Of a stretch of DNA of 64,000 nt, positions 22,649-32,895 are shown one piece after another. Source of the stretch: Solen grandis. Its lineage: Eukaryota > Mollusca > Bivalvia > Adapedonta > Solenidae. Below the pieces are notes generated by a model that ran no database searches, had not been told where the DNA came from, and saw only the letters and a program-made list of their open reading frames with translations. The stretch's first letter is position 1, and every line of letters begins with the position of its first letter. The DNA is taken from positions 38,280,544 to 38,344,543 of the forward strand of contig CM037792.1 of NCBI GenBank assembly GCA_021229015.1, written 5' to 3'. Made by a program: the position numbers and the translations under genes.

Positions 22649-23204
22649 AGAGACTGCCATAAAACTTTGCAACTTTGTGTACAGTTCCAGAATTGTCAGA
22701 ATTCTCCATCGCAGCAGCTTCTTTGTCTGATTGCTCTAACATACGTCCCATTGTTAAAATGCTACCTAGTTGTTTTTTTTTTGTTTTTGTTTTTTATCTG
22801 GTTCCCGCAAAGCTCTTCTTCTTAATTGATTTGACCTGCAGTTTTGCATTACTTGTTGCAAGACCTCATTGTCAATGTTTGTGAATGAACAGGTTTTCGC
22901 CAGAGTTCTCAATTCCGTTACATCTTCATCCAGTGTTTCAATCTTGCACATTCTTTTTCGGGGCAAAATAGTCGCACAGCACTTTCTTCGTGGCAAATGC
23001 AGTGCCTTTCTTTTCCTCGTCGTAGATATCGTACACTTTCTCATCTGCATAATGTAATAACAGTGCTCTTTTCTGATCAGCATCATCAATTTCGATTCCT
23101 ACAAATAAGTTCTTTAATCTTCCTATCCATTTTTCTAAACGTGTACTTGCATTACTTTTGTCCGTTTCTAAGTCAAAACTTGGAAATTGCGGTAGATTGT
23201 TCAT
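22649..23204 (-). pseudogene. Truncated Ty3/gypsy-type retrotransposon gag (left copy)
   Basis: Starts MNNLPQFPSFDLETDKSN and continues through RLEKWIGRLKNLF, ALLLHYADEKVYDIYDEEKK and VLCDYFAPKKN. It then changes frame at KNVQ and resumes as ETLDEDVTELRTLAKTCSF..., RSNQLRRRALREPD. This is the capsid-type N-terminal region of a retrotransposon Gag as I know it from invertebrate gypsy-like elements. An A/AAT-rich insertion follows, then MGRMLEQSDKEAAAMENSDN near 22750. The zinc knuckle, protease and polymerase are absent. The right-arm copy lacks the frame break at KNVQ but has one elsewhere, so some breaks may be sequence error. Confidence 0.75.
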
Positions 23205-23470
23205 GGTTAATGTCGTGATCCATCAATTAACACATAGAAATAATTCTGTATCCAAATGTTACTTCATAGATCCAACTTGATAGATTTTATCCTCGTCGCC
23301 AGATGATAAGCCCTTATATTTGATATTGATGGATAACAACTATGTATACAATTGAAGCATGTTTATTTGGCATATATATATATCACAGAAATCCTGATGA
23401 TGCTTTCTCATGGTGGCAGAGATCTATGCCGAAGAATGAAGGGGAGATAAGTGCGTGGAGATTGCGTTCT
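23205..23470 (-). mobile_element. LTR-end and primer-binding-like leader upstream of gag
   Basis: Going upstream from the gag ATG on its own strand there is TGGCGACGAGGATA at 23301-23288, two bases after ...CTTATCA. Before that, AATAAACATGCTTC looks like a polyadenylation signal in an R region. The arrangement (LTR ending CA, a short gap, primer-binding site, leader, gag) is typical of gypsy-like elements. No second LTR was found, so LTR limits are not established. Confidence 0.45.
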
Positions 23471-25508
23471 CTCTCTCTCTCTATATATATATACAATATA
23501 AAATATCTGTATTATTAAAAATATGTACAAAATATGACATTAACGCTGAAATATATCTTAATAAGTCGTTATTTACTACTAATCGCTGTTAATATTTGGC
23601 GTAAACTTGAATATCCTCTATCAGTGTGTTATCTTTGTTGTCCACCCAACCTTTTCAGGGGGAATTGGGTGGTTTTTGCTAATAGCATTTACAACAAAGC
23701 TTCAGAGTCGGCGCAGTACATATATCATTGGAAGCTTTTATGGGTGATTTTATATTTCACCGGCGATCTTTGGGGAGAAAAAAGAGTAATCCTGTATATC
23801 TTTTTTTCTAATCAGCAATATTCTGTAATATAATCTCAAATTTGTTTTTCTGATGATGGGCAAGCTACAAGCTATCCAAATAACATATTTAGGGGAGAAA
23901 TCTCAAGCATAAATATGTTCACAAGTAAAGAGAAACATTAAAACCGGACATATTGGTAAGTAGCATTTTGGGGAAAGTGGGGACACGTTACAACTGCATG
24001 GACATGCACAGATCCCCATTTACCTCGTTGCGGGAAAAAGGCCATGAATATAAAGGACTGTAACGTAGAAAATACCCCCCCACCGACATTTTATGATTTC
24101 TGCAATATTGTTATGACAGCGGCAGGTGGGGGACCTCAAATTTGGGATCCTGGTTCGATTTCAGGCACGGAATAGTTGACATTTAACGTTTAACCACACC
24201 AGGTTATTGAAAGAAAACAAAAGATATTAAATACATATCGATATTTTCTGATATGAATAAATCTAGTAACAAACATGCTATTATCAGAAATGATGCATCT
24301 GATTTTTGAGTATATTTAGCAAAAGCGCATTTTCTCCTACTTACATCCTATGTTCCTTATTTATATACATACATTTTTTTTCTCTCATCTCATGTATGCT
24401 TTTGCAAATATGAAAAAAAAGTTTTGAGTATGACAGAGAGGACACACTATATAAATCAACCCCGGTACAAGGGGAGCGTACCCCCGGTCACACACGAGAG
24501 AATGTTCCAGCCGTTGTAAGAAGTGGTCGCACGTACTAGGGTTTAATAAAGGTAGGCCGACATTCACCCCATTGAGAGTGATTTATACATACTTTACAGA
24601 CTTGTTTTGCAAACGAAAGAAAACTAAATACTTTTTTCCCTATTTAAGCATGTTTTCACATTTCACGTGCACACTGCGTCTTCACAAAATTTAGCTTAGG
24701 ATGTATTGGTCAGCGCAGTATTTAGAGATCCAGGTCAGCGTCACTTGAGGTCGCTGTTAGTTAACATACAAAACTGAAATAGTGTAGTTTGTAGTGTGAT
24801 CTACAGTATGCTAAGGTATGGGATAATAGATCTATAGCTGACAGAAGTATGATTAAGATAGTGTAGATATGTTTATTGTAGTATCAAAATTGGGTTAAAA
24901 ACCTCGCGATTTTGATGCTGATCAATATTTAAACTACTCGTACACCTTTATGTCATTTATGAACAGTGAAGGCCGTCAAGAATTCATAAAGTTCACATAC
25001 ATACTCTTATTTGTGAACAGATAAACAAATAATTCAAAAATAAATTGTTCGTATTAATCAAATTAATGAAATCAGGAGATAAGTGTCTTGAAAACATTCA
25101 GATACAAGGCAAAATTTAAGGTTTTAATATTAATATTTCCTCTGAAAACAAGAATAGGTCCCTCTGAATAAAAATCATATATATTTATTAACTTAGTGTA
25201 GTGATGTAGTGCAATTTAAATGCCTTGCAGTACGAGAAATATGAGTATGCACAGTAGCTAAATTAAGGTAAAATGAATTTACATTTTTTTGTAGTTCAAA
25301 ATTTGTTTAACTTTTTAATGCTAACTGAGCCTTAGATATGTAATAATAAAAAATGCTTAATTTTAATGTATTCATCTTTTTAATAATAGTCAATTAAAAA
25401 GGTCATTAACAAAGCATGGCAGCGCTTGGACGGATTTTCATGGTCGAAGTACATTGAGGACGCAAGTACCGGGTATCTCTTTTTCGTCATTCGCGTTACT
25501 GCATCAAA
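23471..25508. other. Upstream of the ceramide synthase gene; no other gene seen
   Basis: Contains a CT/AT microsatellite (23460-23490), a C7 tract near 24075 that is G17 in the other arm, and AT-rich sequence. The promoter and 5'UTR of the downstream gene should lie here, but I see no TATA box or initiator that I would defend. Confidence 0.4.
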
Positions 25509-25693
25509 ATGGACCTGTGGGAGCGGTCACGCTCCTTGTTTTGGAGTGAATGGTTTTGGTTTCCAGAAAATGTGACATGGAAGTCTTTAACAAACGAACC
25601 AGGGAGTGGAGTTTATTATCCTCAGACCAGTGATTTATATGTAACGTTCTTAGTTGCTGGTGTTTTGTACATCGTACGAAAGTTGTATGAAAA
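25509..25693 (+). CDS. Ceramide synthase exon 1 (left, intact)
   Basis: 185 nt, open from the ATG to the donor GAAAA/GTAGGT. It carries the N-glycosylation sequon and first transmembrane helix. The equivalent exon in the other arm has several indels. Confidence 0.85.
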
Positions 25694-28600
25694 GTAGGTC
25701 ATTCACTGTTTCACATGAGTGATATCATATATTTTAAACACTTGCGATGACTCATTTAAACGTGATTTGTAAAACATTTTTAATCTAGAAACATTAAATA
25801 ACATCATCTTAATTGTATTCAGTTTTAATTTACTCAGCTGTTGTCGTTTTCTATTGTTTTTTTGTATGTGTCATGATCGTACGATATTTTTTTGCTATGC
25901 CGGTGGGTGGGGTATGGTTCTTATGAACTATCAATATGTGCAGTACTGCTAAAATGTTGTTAAGAGATAACTTATTTATTTTATTCATTTTAGACAAGAA
26001 TCAGTAGTTGCTCCCCCCCAAAAATCACCTTCAGTTATTTTCTTTTTGTTGACATTTTATGCAGAATACTATCAGGCTCAGAGAGTATGGTGGGCTGCTG
26101 GTTGAAAAATTACACAGATTTTAGCTTGGCTCAACTATTAAAAAATGAGGAGAGCTTTCTACTCACCAAGTGTTGCCGTCAGTTTTGGCCTAATTCTTAG
26201 ATTAAATTTTTGCGAGTAACTTTCTTTCATACATATCTTTTACTCTTAGTAAACAGCTATGCTTATTGATTTATGCCATTATGCACCTATCAATATTTTA
26301 CCTCTGGGTGGAAGCTGTAGGCATACTTGGAACTTTTGACAGAAGACTGCTCCCTGACAGGCATGAATTTGACAGACAGAATGGTCTCAAGTCACATGCA
26401 AAGCATCTCCCACTCTGGGATTTTGAGTCTTTTTGACAAATGCCTTTGCTCTAGGGTGGGTATTTAGGTATACCCGGTATTTAGACTACCAAACAGAAAA
26501 ATGTCAAATTCTCCTGGGACAGCCCGCCACTCACCTCTTGGGGCAAAATATTGATAGGTTCAGTTATGATGAATACTCCATTGTAACCATTGAAAAAAAG
26601 TCATATATTTTCATAACCAAAATGGTTGGTGTAGGAAATCATACGAAAATCCCAAAGTTTGGGCTTATTTTTTCAAGCAAATTGACAGTGGCAAATGCAA
26701 TGTTGGTAATATTGTTGTACAAGAATGCTGACAAGCTGAACATGTTTGATAATGAAGAGATTAAGTTCTTTTAGCTGAATTTCTTTTTCAATCTGACAAT
26801 ATTCTATGTGCAAAAAAGTGATTGTACACTTATAAGTTCAAATCTAGTTAATACAAATACTAGTCAAAGGTGTTTATAAGATGTGTAAAAAAGATATTTC
26901 TAGTAATTTCATTTTGTCTGTTTTGTGAATCAAATGTTAGCATTTGCTGTTTGTCTTTAGATATCAAAAAGTTTTTTCTTAGAATTTTTTCTTGCATCAA
27001 AATGTTCTGTTACTGTTGAAATCTTACAGCAAAGACTTTGATGTGGTAAACTGATGGTATCAGTATCATACATGCCATATTTTCAGTATGTCTCCCAGGG
27101 AGGTTTTGAAATTTTCACAGGGAGATTTGGGGTCCAGCCAGGGAGATTTTACGACATATATCAAAGAGACGTTATTAATGAAAAAAAAAAAAAAAAAAAA
27201 ACATTTATTACCCTTCATTAAATTCATTAACAGTTTATATTATATACTGTGTATTGCATTAATGAAAATACCTTTAAAAATTATATCTAAAAAAATCTAA
27301 AAATTTATTAATAGATATCTTATTCAAATAGAAACTTAACTTTCCACAAGCACCGTTTCACATTAAATGCAACACTACCTTGTAACAGATCAGAGATCAT
27401 GCCATTTACATCAAACACATTTAAATTGATACAGTATCTTTGATTTATGGAATGATTTCTGATCATATGGTTTTAATTAATGGGGATGAATAAAGATAAA
27501 GAGTCAGATCATATTTAATAATATTTTCATCTTCTGTCTGTGTTTTCTTTTTTTTTTCTAAATTAAATTGCTTTTTGCCAAAATATTATTTAGCTGAAAA
27601 TATTTATCGTGTACGGTATGGTGATATGAAGTGGTTATCCAACTCTTCCGATCAGCACATCTCATTATAGTAAATTATTCAGCAGACGATATCCGTTGTT
27701 AATCAAATCAGCGTCGGTGTGAAAATTGCACTTCATTTGCTATTTACCGCTAGCTGAGGTGTACTTTATATGATGTGTCCATATGACGAGTTTTGTTAAG
27801 ATTTAAATAATTGGTAAACAGCTGATCTAATTATCATTTATTGTTTACACTTCCGGTAAGTAAGGATAAGCTATTCTCCGGGACCTTTTTATCCCTGGTA
27901 AGATATACTAAAGCAATCATTTACGTCTTTATTACGATGTACCAAATGCATTCTAACCTTACTCATTCTAGCTTTAGTATTGCCTTGATAGCTGCTAATG
28001 ACCCAACGATAATTGTTTCAACTGATAGACTGGCGAATCTGCTACCTGTCTGAATCACGCAATTTGATTGGATAAGGACAATCACACATTGCCTGTGGCT
28101 GTGTACAGCACACTGGTCAGAATTGATACTAACACATGTTCTTACGTAAGCTTCCTGATGCTGTATCATAGTTTGGTAATAGAATGGATTATACTGAGTT
28201 CAAAGGGAAACCTGTTTGATTTAAGTCAGACCGGGAGATTTTCACCTCCCGGCGGGAGATCGGGAGACAAGTCGAAATCCCGGGAGATTTAATCTCCCGC
28301 CGGGAGATATGGCATGTATGCAGTATGCTTAATATAATGTATCGTTTCGTCAGTATCAGTATCGGACCATTTCGTGAAAAATGATATCCAACCCTACTTG
28401 AAACTCCATTATTTAGGTGTTCAAGGGCATCAGACCAGCAAGTAAGATAAGTCCTGACTGAATCTATTAATTATAAAAATTAAAATTTGGTCATTTTTTA
28501 ACTTAGAAGTTCTGGTTAAAGTTTAGCGTGCTTAGTTTGGTTAAACAGAGTAGTGGCTGGATGGTCTAGCTTGTCTGTTTCAAAGAAAAGTTGAGCTATG

Positions 28601-29390
28601 ACGAACGCTTGATATTCGTTTTTGTGTAAAAACTTTAATGTAGCCCATTACTCAAACTCTTTTAACAGACATGCGTTTGCATCCACATGTGGTGCTCTTG
28701 TTTTGAGTTAGCCTTGGCAGAATCCCTTGCCAAGTATTTAGTAGTACTAGTCTCAAGTGACCGTCCCATATTATGATTTTTACAACTTCTGTAACTATGG
28801 GAGATCTTTTTCATCGTTGTACATGTTTCATTCTCCCCCTTTCATTTTGTATTTTCCAAAACTGGTTGACATTTCTTATCCCACCTGCTGACATGTAGCA
28901 CTGTGGACTTTACATGAGTGTGTGTATACATGAGGGTGACACAGTAATGAAGCAATCTATTGGAGGCCTGAAATTATCTATGTGACATTTATCTTTTTAA
29001 AATTGCACCTTTAAAATTTTCTGTGTGACATTTATTATAAATTCAAATAATATGACCATGGCGCTGTCTGAGCTGATATATTCTGTTTTGGAGAAAAAAA
29101 AGATATTTATGAAGTTGATTATAGTACTCATGCCAATTCCTACCACAATTGTTAGAAATTTAGAGAGGGTAAAAATAGTAAACATGATGATGTGTTATAA
29201 AGCCTTACTAAGGAAATTCTTGAGTGTGATATATCATGCTTTTGACAATTTATTCTTTTACAGAATTGTTGTTGCACCTTTTGGAATGTACTTTGGACTA
29301 AAGAATGAAAAGAACAGAAAAGCCCCAACAAACCATATACTGGAGCGGGAATATAGGAAGAAGAAAAACCCCGACACAAAACAGATAGAG
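25509..29390 (+). CDS. Ceramide synthase (CERS5/6-like), exons 1-2 only
   Basis: Ceramide synthases N-acylate sphinganine or sphingosine with fatty acyl-CoA in the ER membrane. Exon 1 (25509-25693) begins MDLWERSRSLFWSEWFWFPE in a good start context (aaaATGG). It holds the aromatic FWSEWFWFPENVTW block with an N-V-T glycosylation sequon at residue 21, as in CERS5/6, then the first membrane segment (about residues 41-58, LYVTFLVAGVLYIVRKL). Exon 2 (29264-29390) joins in phase 2 at GAAAA/gtaggt .. tttacag/AATT and gives KIVVAPFGMYFGLKN through HILEREYRKKKNPDTKQIE, ending at GAG/gtaagc. The spliced piece is 104 codons of an expected ~370-400. The homeobox-like region and the catalytic TLC/Lag1 domain are not in the window: downstream sequence stops at the gap and then turns back. 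Confidence 0.85.
26278..26575. repeat. Inverted-repeat unit in ceramide synthase intron 1
   Basis: cacctatcaatattttacct near 26284 is mirrored by ggggcaaaatattgataggt near 26540, with further partial matches outward (ctctgggtgg / ccactcacct). This is a ~0.3 kb fold-back unit with imperfect arms. An open frame (26433-26774) starts within it; it is disrupted in the other arm and matches nothing I know. Confidence 0.35.
27067..28320. repeat. 1.25 kb element with gggagat-rich inverted ends (intron 1)
   Basis: catacatgccatat at 27067 is mirrored by atatggcatgtatg at 28320. Inside each end are several copies of gggagat or tctccc (27090-27150; 28225-28310). The element includes an A19 run at 27181-27199 in the left arm. 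It is non-coding. A target duplication was not resolved. Confidence 0.45.
28395..28703 (-). repeat. ACAAGAGCACC-family repeat fragment (intron 1)
   Basis: The minus-strand start is ACAAGAGCACCACATGTGGA, followed by tcatagctcaa.., aaactttaaccagaactt and tggtctgatgcccttgaaca. This is the same vocabulary as the ACAAGAGCTGTC family interior, which links the two families. The 3' end is unclear. Confidence 0.5.
29264..29390 (+). CDS. Ceramide synthase exon 2 (left)
   Basis: 127 nt between tttacag and gtaagc. Encodes IVVAPFGMYFGLKN, NRKAPTNHILEREYRKKKN and PDTKQIE, which lead from the first membrane helix toward the homeobox-like region in CERS proteins. It is intact and translates identically in the other arm (43366-43492). 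Confidence 0.85.
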
Positions 29391-30946
29391 GTAAGCATTT
29401 GTTGCAGATGAGAAGTACTGTAGGAGACGGGCAGGGACTATAAAGTAGTAGGGTTGTCACTAGCATTAAGAAGGATGGGGTCCTTGACAAAATTTACCTT
29501 AATGTCAGGTGTTTGGAGTCCTCCAAGATATTCATATAGGAGCTGCCAAGGAAAACTGGCATTCTTTTACCAAATAATGGAGTACATGTAGTTGGTTAGA
29601 AGTCTGAGTAGGTCCCAGAGTTCATTCTAGGATTGCCACAGAAGGGGCTAATGGCCCATGCCATCTCCTGTATTTGTATTGGGTCATACTATTGCTTAAG
29701 GCATTTTTCAATGCTTTGTCTTGCTCTAAAAAAAGCTAGACTTGACAGCAGCACTTATCATTTCATTTATATTAACAAACTCATTCGGGATTACGCTTGG
29801 GCGATCTATGTGGGATACATGGGAAGTTACAACCTCAGGGACACATGGTTTTGGGCTTGACTGTTCATTATTTTCAATATTCTTAATTTTTTTCCCCGAA
29901 TAAATCAGCTATACGCATCTGCTTGTGTTTTGACATTTTGCATAAAAAGTCATTTGTGAGACAAAGAGCCGACCAATGAAAGCACACCTAAATATATGAC
30001 AGCTTTTAAATGTATTAAATGTGTGGAAAATTTTTTTTGAAATGGGAAAATGTTTATGACAAAGTGTGGAAATTTCAGGTGATTTTTATTGAAAGATCAG
30101 GTCTTTCAAAATTTGCTGCTTCTTTGTCCTTTGCCAACATGTATTTGGTACCGGTACATACAGAAACTATGAAATAATGTAATGAGTACTGCACTGTGAG
30201 ATAAAGGACTGCTGGACAGCAAAACTGTTACAGTCCTTATCATTAGTAGACACTTAGTACTGATACACTGCAAGTCATTTTTCTAGTGATGGGGAAAGAG
30301 CCTCATTACCATATCATCTATATCATTAGGGATAAATACACCTTTTCTTGAGTTTGGGAAAAGAAAAGTCCTGGTTTTATGAGCAGTTTTGGGAAAAATA
30401 GCATAAATTGATATAAAGATTTTTTTAGAGGAAGATTTTATGAAGACCTCCTGCTAAAGGAGGTAAAAAAACCCAACAGAACTAAGAGTACATTTTACAG
30501 CCATTATGACACACTCCATTACATTGCAAATTCCAATACTATAGGATAGCATTGTATCCCAAATCTTTTAGTAATTTAATGTTGTGCATCTATAATGTTG
30601 TAATATGACCCAATATATTTCATTATCTAGTAGGGCTTCTCCCTTTTTTTTCCCCCCATTTTTGTCAGAGCCTGAGAGGGTGTTCAAAGGTGTCTTCTTC
30701 TAAGAATATCTCTCTAAAATGTATGCATTTCCCCCCAGATTTGCTGTTTACCTAATGATTTTTCTTCTCCCAGTGTAAAGAAAATGGCACTTTCCCTGAA
30801 ATATATGGTATTCAGGCCCCTTTCCTGTCGTTTGGATGAAAAGAAGACTTCTAGACTTGGATCCTCAGTATGGCATTATAATTTAGCTGTAATAATGTGG
30901 TCCATTTTATGCAGTGTCTGGACTTGAACCCCAAATATTGTGTTAA
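29391..30946. other. Intron 2 or downstream sequence, no further exon recognised
   Basis: I searched by eye for the next ceramide synthase exon (a tryptophan-rich, arginine-rich homeobox-like stretch) on the plus strand and did not find it. It holds one short open-frame relic on the minus strand (29726-29936). Confidence 0.4.
29726..29936 (-). pseudogene. Short ORF relic, possibly transposase N-terminus (left copy)
   Basis: The mirrored copy in the right arm is open for 70 codons (MSKHKQMRIADLLGKKIKN ... NEFVNINEMISAAVKSSFF). Here one extra C in ttattcgggg shifts the frame after IADL. The basic start with a short leader resembles the region before the zinc finger of hAT or ZMYM-type transposase-derived proteins, but that is a weak resemblance. 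Confidence 0.25.
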
Positions 30947-31187
30947 CCCTTTACTTCATATAGACTCATTTTGACATATTGGCAAACAGAGCAAACCTAG
31001 ATCAGACAGCTCCTATAGGAGCTGTCTGATCTGGGCCCCCTCTGTTTGCTTATACAGTAATGTAGCTCAGATTCTACACTGTCTGCAGAGCAAAGAAAAA
31101 TCTGCTGTTTTATAAACCATTTAAAGTTTAGTTAATTAATATTCATGAAATAATAAATTTGTACATGCATATTCATGAGGTCAAGGG
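30947..31187. mobile_element. piggyBac-like MITE with TTAA duplication
   Basis: TTAA at 30943-30946 and 31188-31191 flanks a 241 bp unit whose ends are CCCTTTACTTCAT and its imperfect inverse ATGAGGTCAAGGG. TTAA duplication and ends starting CCC are established marks of the piggyBac superfamily. It contains a perfect 34-bp palindrome at 30999-31032, centred on CTATAG, with stem agatcagacagctcc. A second copy stands beside the foldback element. Confidence 0.75.
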
Positions 31188-31191
31188 TTAA

Positions 31192-32594
31192 AGTGAGCTG
31201 ATTGATGACCCAACTATCAGCCTCTGTTTCTTGTGTAATGTGTGATAGGATAGGTAGGAAGTATGATTGTTTTATGTGATATGGAAAGGTGTATCGGATG
31301 AGATACATTGGGTTATCTGCCCGTGATAAAGGTCACTGGGACACTGTAAATACAGAGGCAAGGTACAGAACACAAAATGTTGGTCAAGATAAGGCTGCTG
31401 GGCTCAACTATTTCCTAAAAAAAGGGTTCTTTCTTTAATTTCAAAGAATCTGTACTAAAGATGAACTACATTTTGAGGACTGACATCGAAGTGCATAGAG
31501 AAATTAATGGAGATGGTACAATTTTATGGTCATCCCAGGATTGGAAGAGTCTGTCTGTAAGCAGGCCATTCAGTCTTTTTTTGGTAATCCCTTTGGTAAA
31601 TGCCTTTTTTTCTGGTATGGAAACACTGGCAGTGGTCAGCTTGAAGTAGGGTTTTGATGCTTTTCTTTACATTTATGATAGTGTGAATCTTCTACCATCA
31701 GTGATCAGGATACATTGTACCAGTGATTTACAAGAAATAAATGGTTACAGGAAGCTGGTTTTTATATGCTTGTTGAAGGATAGGATATATTACAGATTCT
31801 CCTGATGTCATCCACTTTAGTTGTTTGTTTGCTTATGCTGGCAAGCTTTGACCAATCTGTACCAAACTTGGGTACAATGTTTATTGCCAGGTTTTGTAAC
31901 CAGTCAGGATATCCAGAGTTCTTGCTCTTGAATAGATAAATGCATGTAATGATAAAATGAATTTATAAAAAACATAAAATATGAAAAAAGAGTATAATTT
32001 CTTTTTCCTCTATGGTAATGGCTAGCAATCATTTTCTGATTATTATGGCCAAAATTTAGACCTAACAGTTAAGGATTACCCACATGTGGGTCCTGGCTTT
32101 TGCTGAAAAGTGATACTTCTTCAACACATTTTATGCATGCTGTATTTGGATATAGCTCTGTTTAAGGATTAAAGGTGTCTATATGTAAACTGCACCTGGA
32201 ATGGTTGCTATAATTTGAGAGTGGGGATGCACTTAAAACTTGGAAATATGGTAATCAGGGTTTCAAGGACAGAATGTGTCACATGTCAGGTTGAAAATTT
32301 TTATTTGTTCTTCTCCTTGATAGAGAAGAGGACTTCCTGCTGGAGTATTGAGCACACATGAATTCATTACTTAATTTATATTATGATTATGTATTTGTAT
32401 ATATTGAGAGATATCAGATAGAATTTAAAAGAGAAGTCTTATCGAGCGACACACTTATTAACCTCTAGATCTGGCAGTATTATTAATGTTGTGACAACAT
32501 TAAAAATACAGCTCCTACAAGCTGTCAGCTTAATTGTATTATACTGACTTCTAATCCTCTTTTTGTAGACAGGATATATGTTTTACACATAGGA
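31192..32594. other. Non-coding, nothing recognised
   Basis: AT-rich intron or intergenic DNA. The open frame at 31461-31649 has no recognisable domain and is not preserved in the other arm. Confidence 0.4.
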
Positions 32595-32895
32595 TTTACC
32601 ATGGCCAAGTGGTTAGAGCATCCACCTTGGGAATGGGAGGTTGTGCGTTTGATCTCCGGCTGTGACAAAATTCGTAAAATGGTACTGGTATAGCTTCCTT
32701 TCTTAGTGGTCAGCATATAAGAGTAGTTCCAGGCCTGGCTGGCCCACTGACAGGATAATGTGACTGGGTGTGGTATCATTCAACATGTCTATGGCTTGAT
32801 ACTGCAGTGTGGCAGCACTATATCTCTCTCAAGTAGACTAAGTCTCCAAATGACTTAGATACCGTCAGTGGAATGTTAAACCCAACAAACAAACA
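32595..32895 (+). mobile_element. tRNA-derived SINE, second family
   Basis: A-box-like tggccaagtggttagagc near 32602 and a decayed B box (gtttgatctcc) near 32648 are followed by a long body with 'gcccactgacagg', 'ccaaatgacttagataccg' and 'tggaatgttaaaccc'. It ends in a ccaacaaacaaac tail. Both the 5' tRNA part and the 3' body differ from the SINE at 1250-1408. It is mirrored at 39932-40232. Confidence 0.7.

Noticed and set aside
24130..24180. B-box-like ggttcgatttc near 24150, possible further SINE
   Set aside because: No A box and no shared body with the other SINEs in the window.
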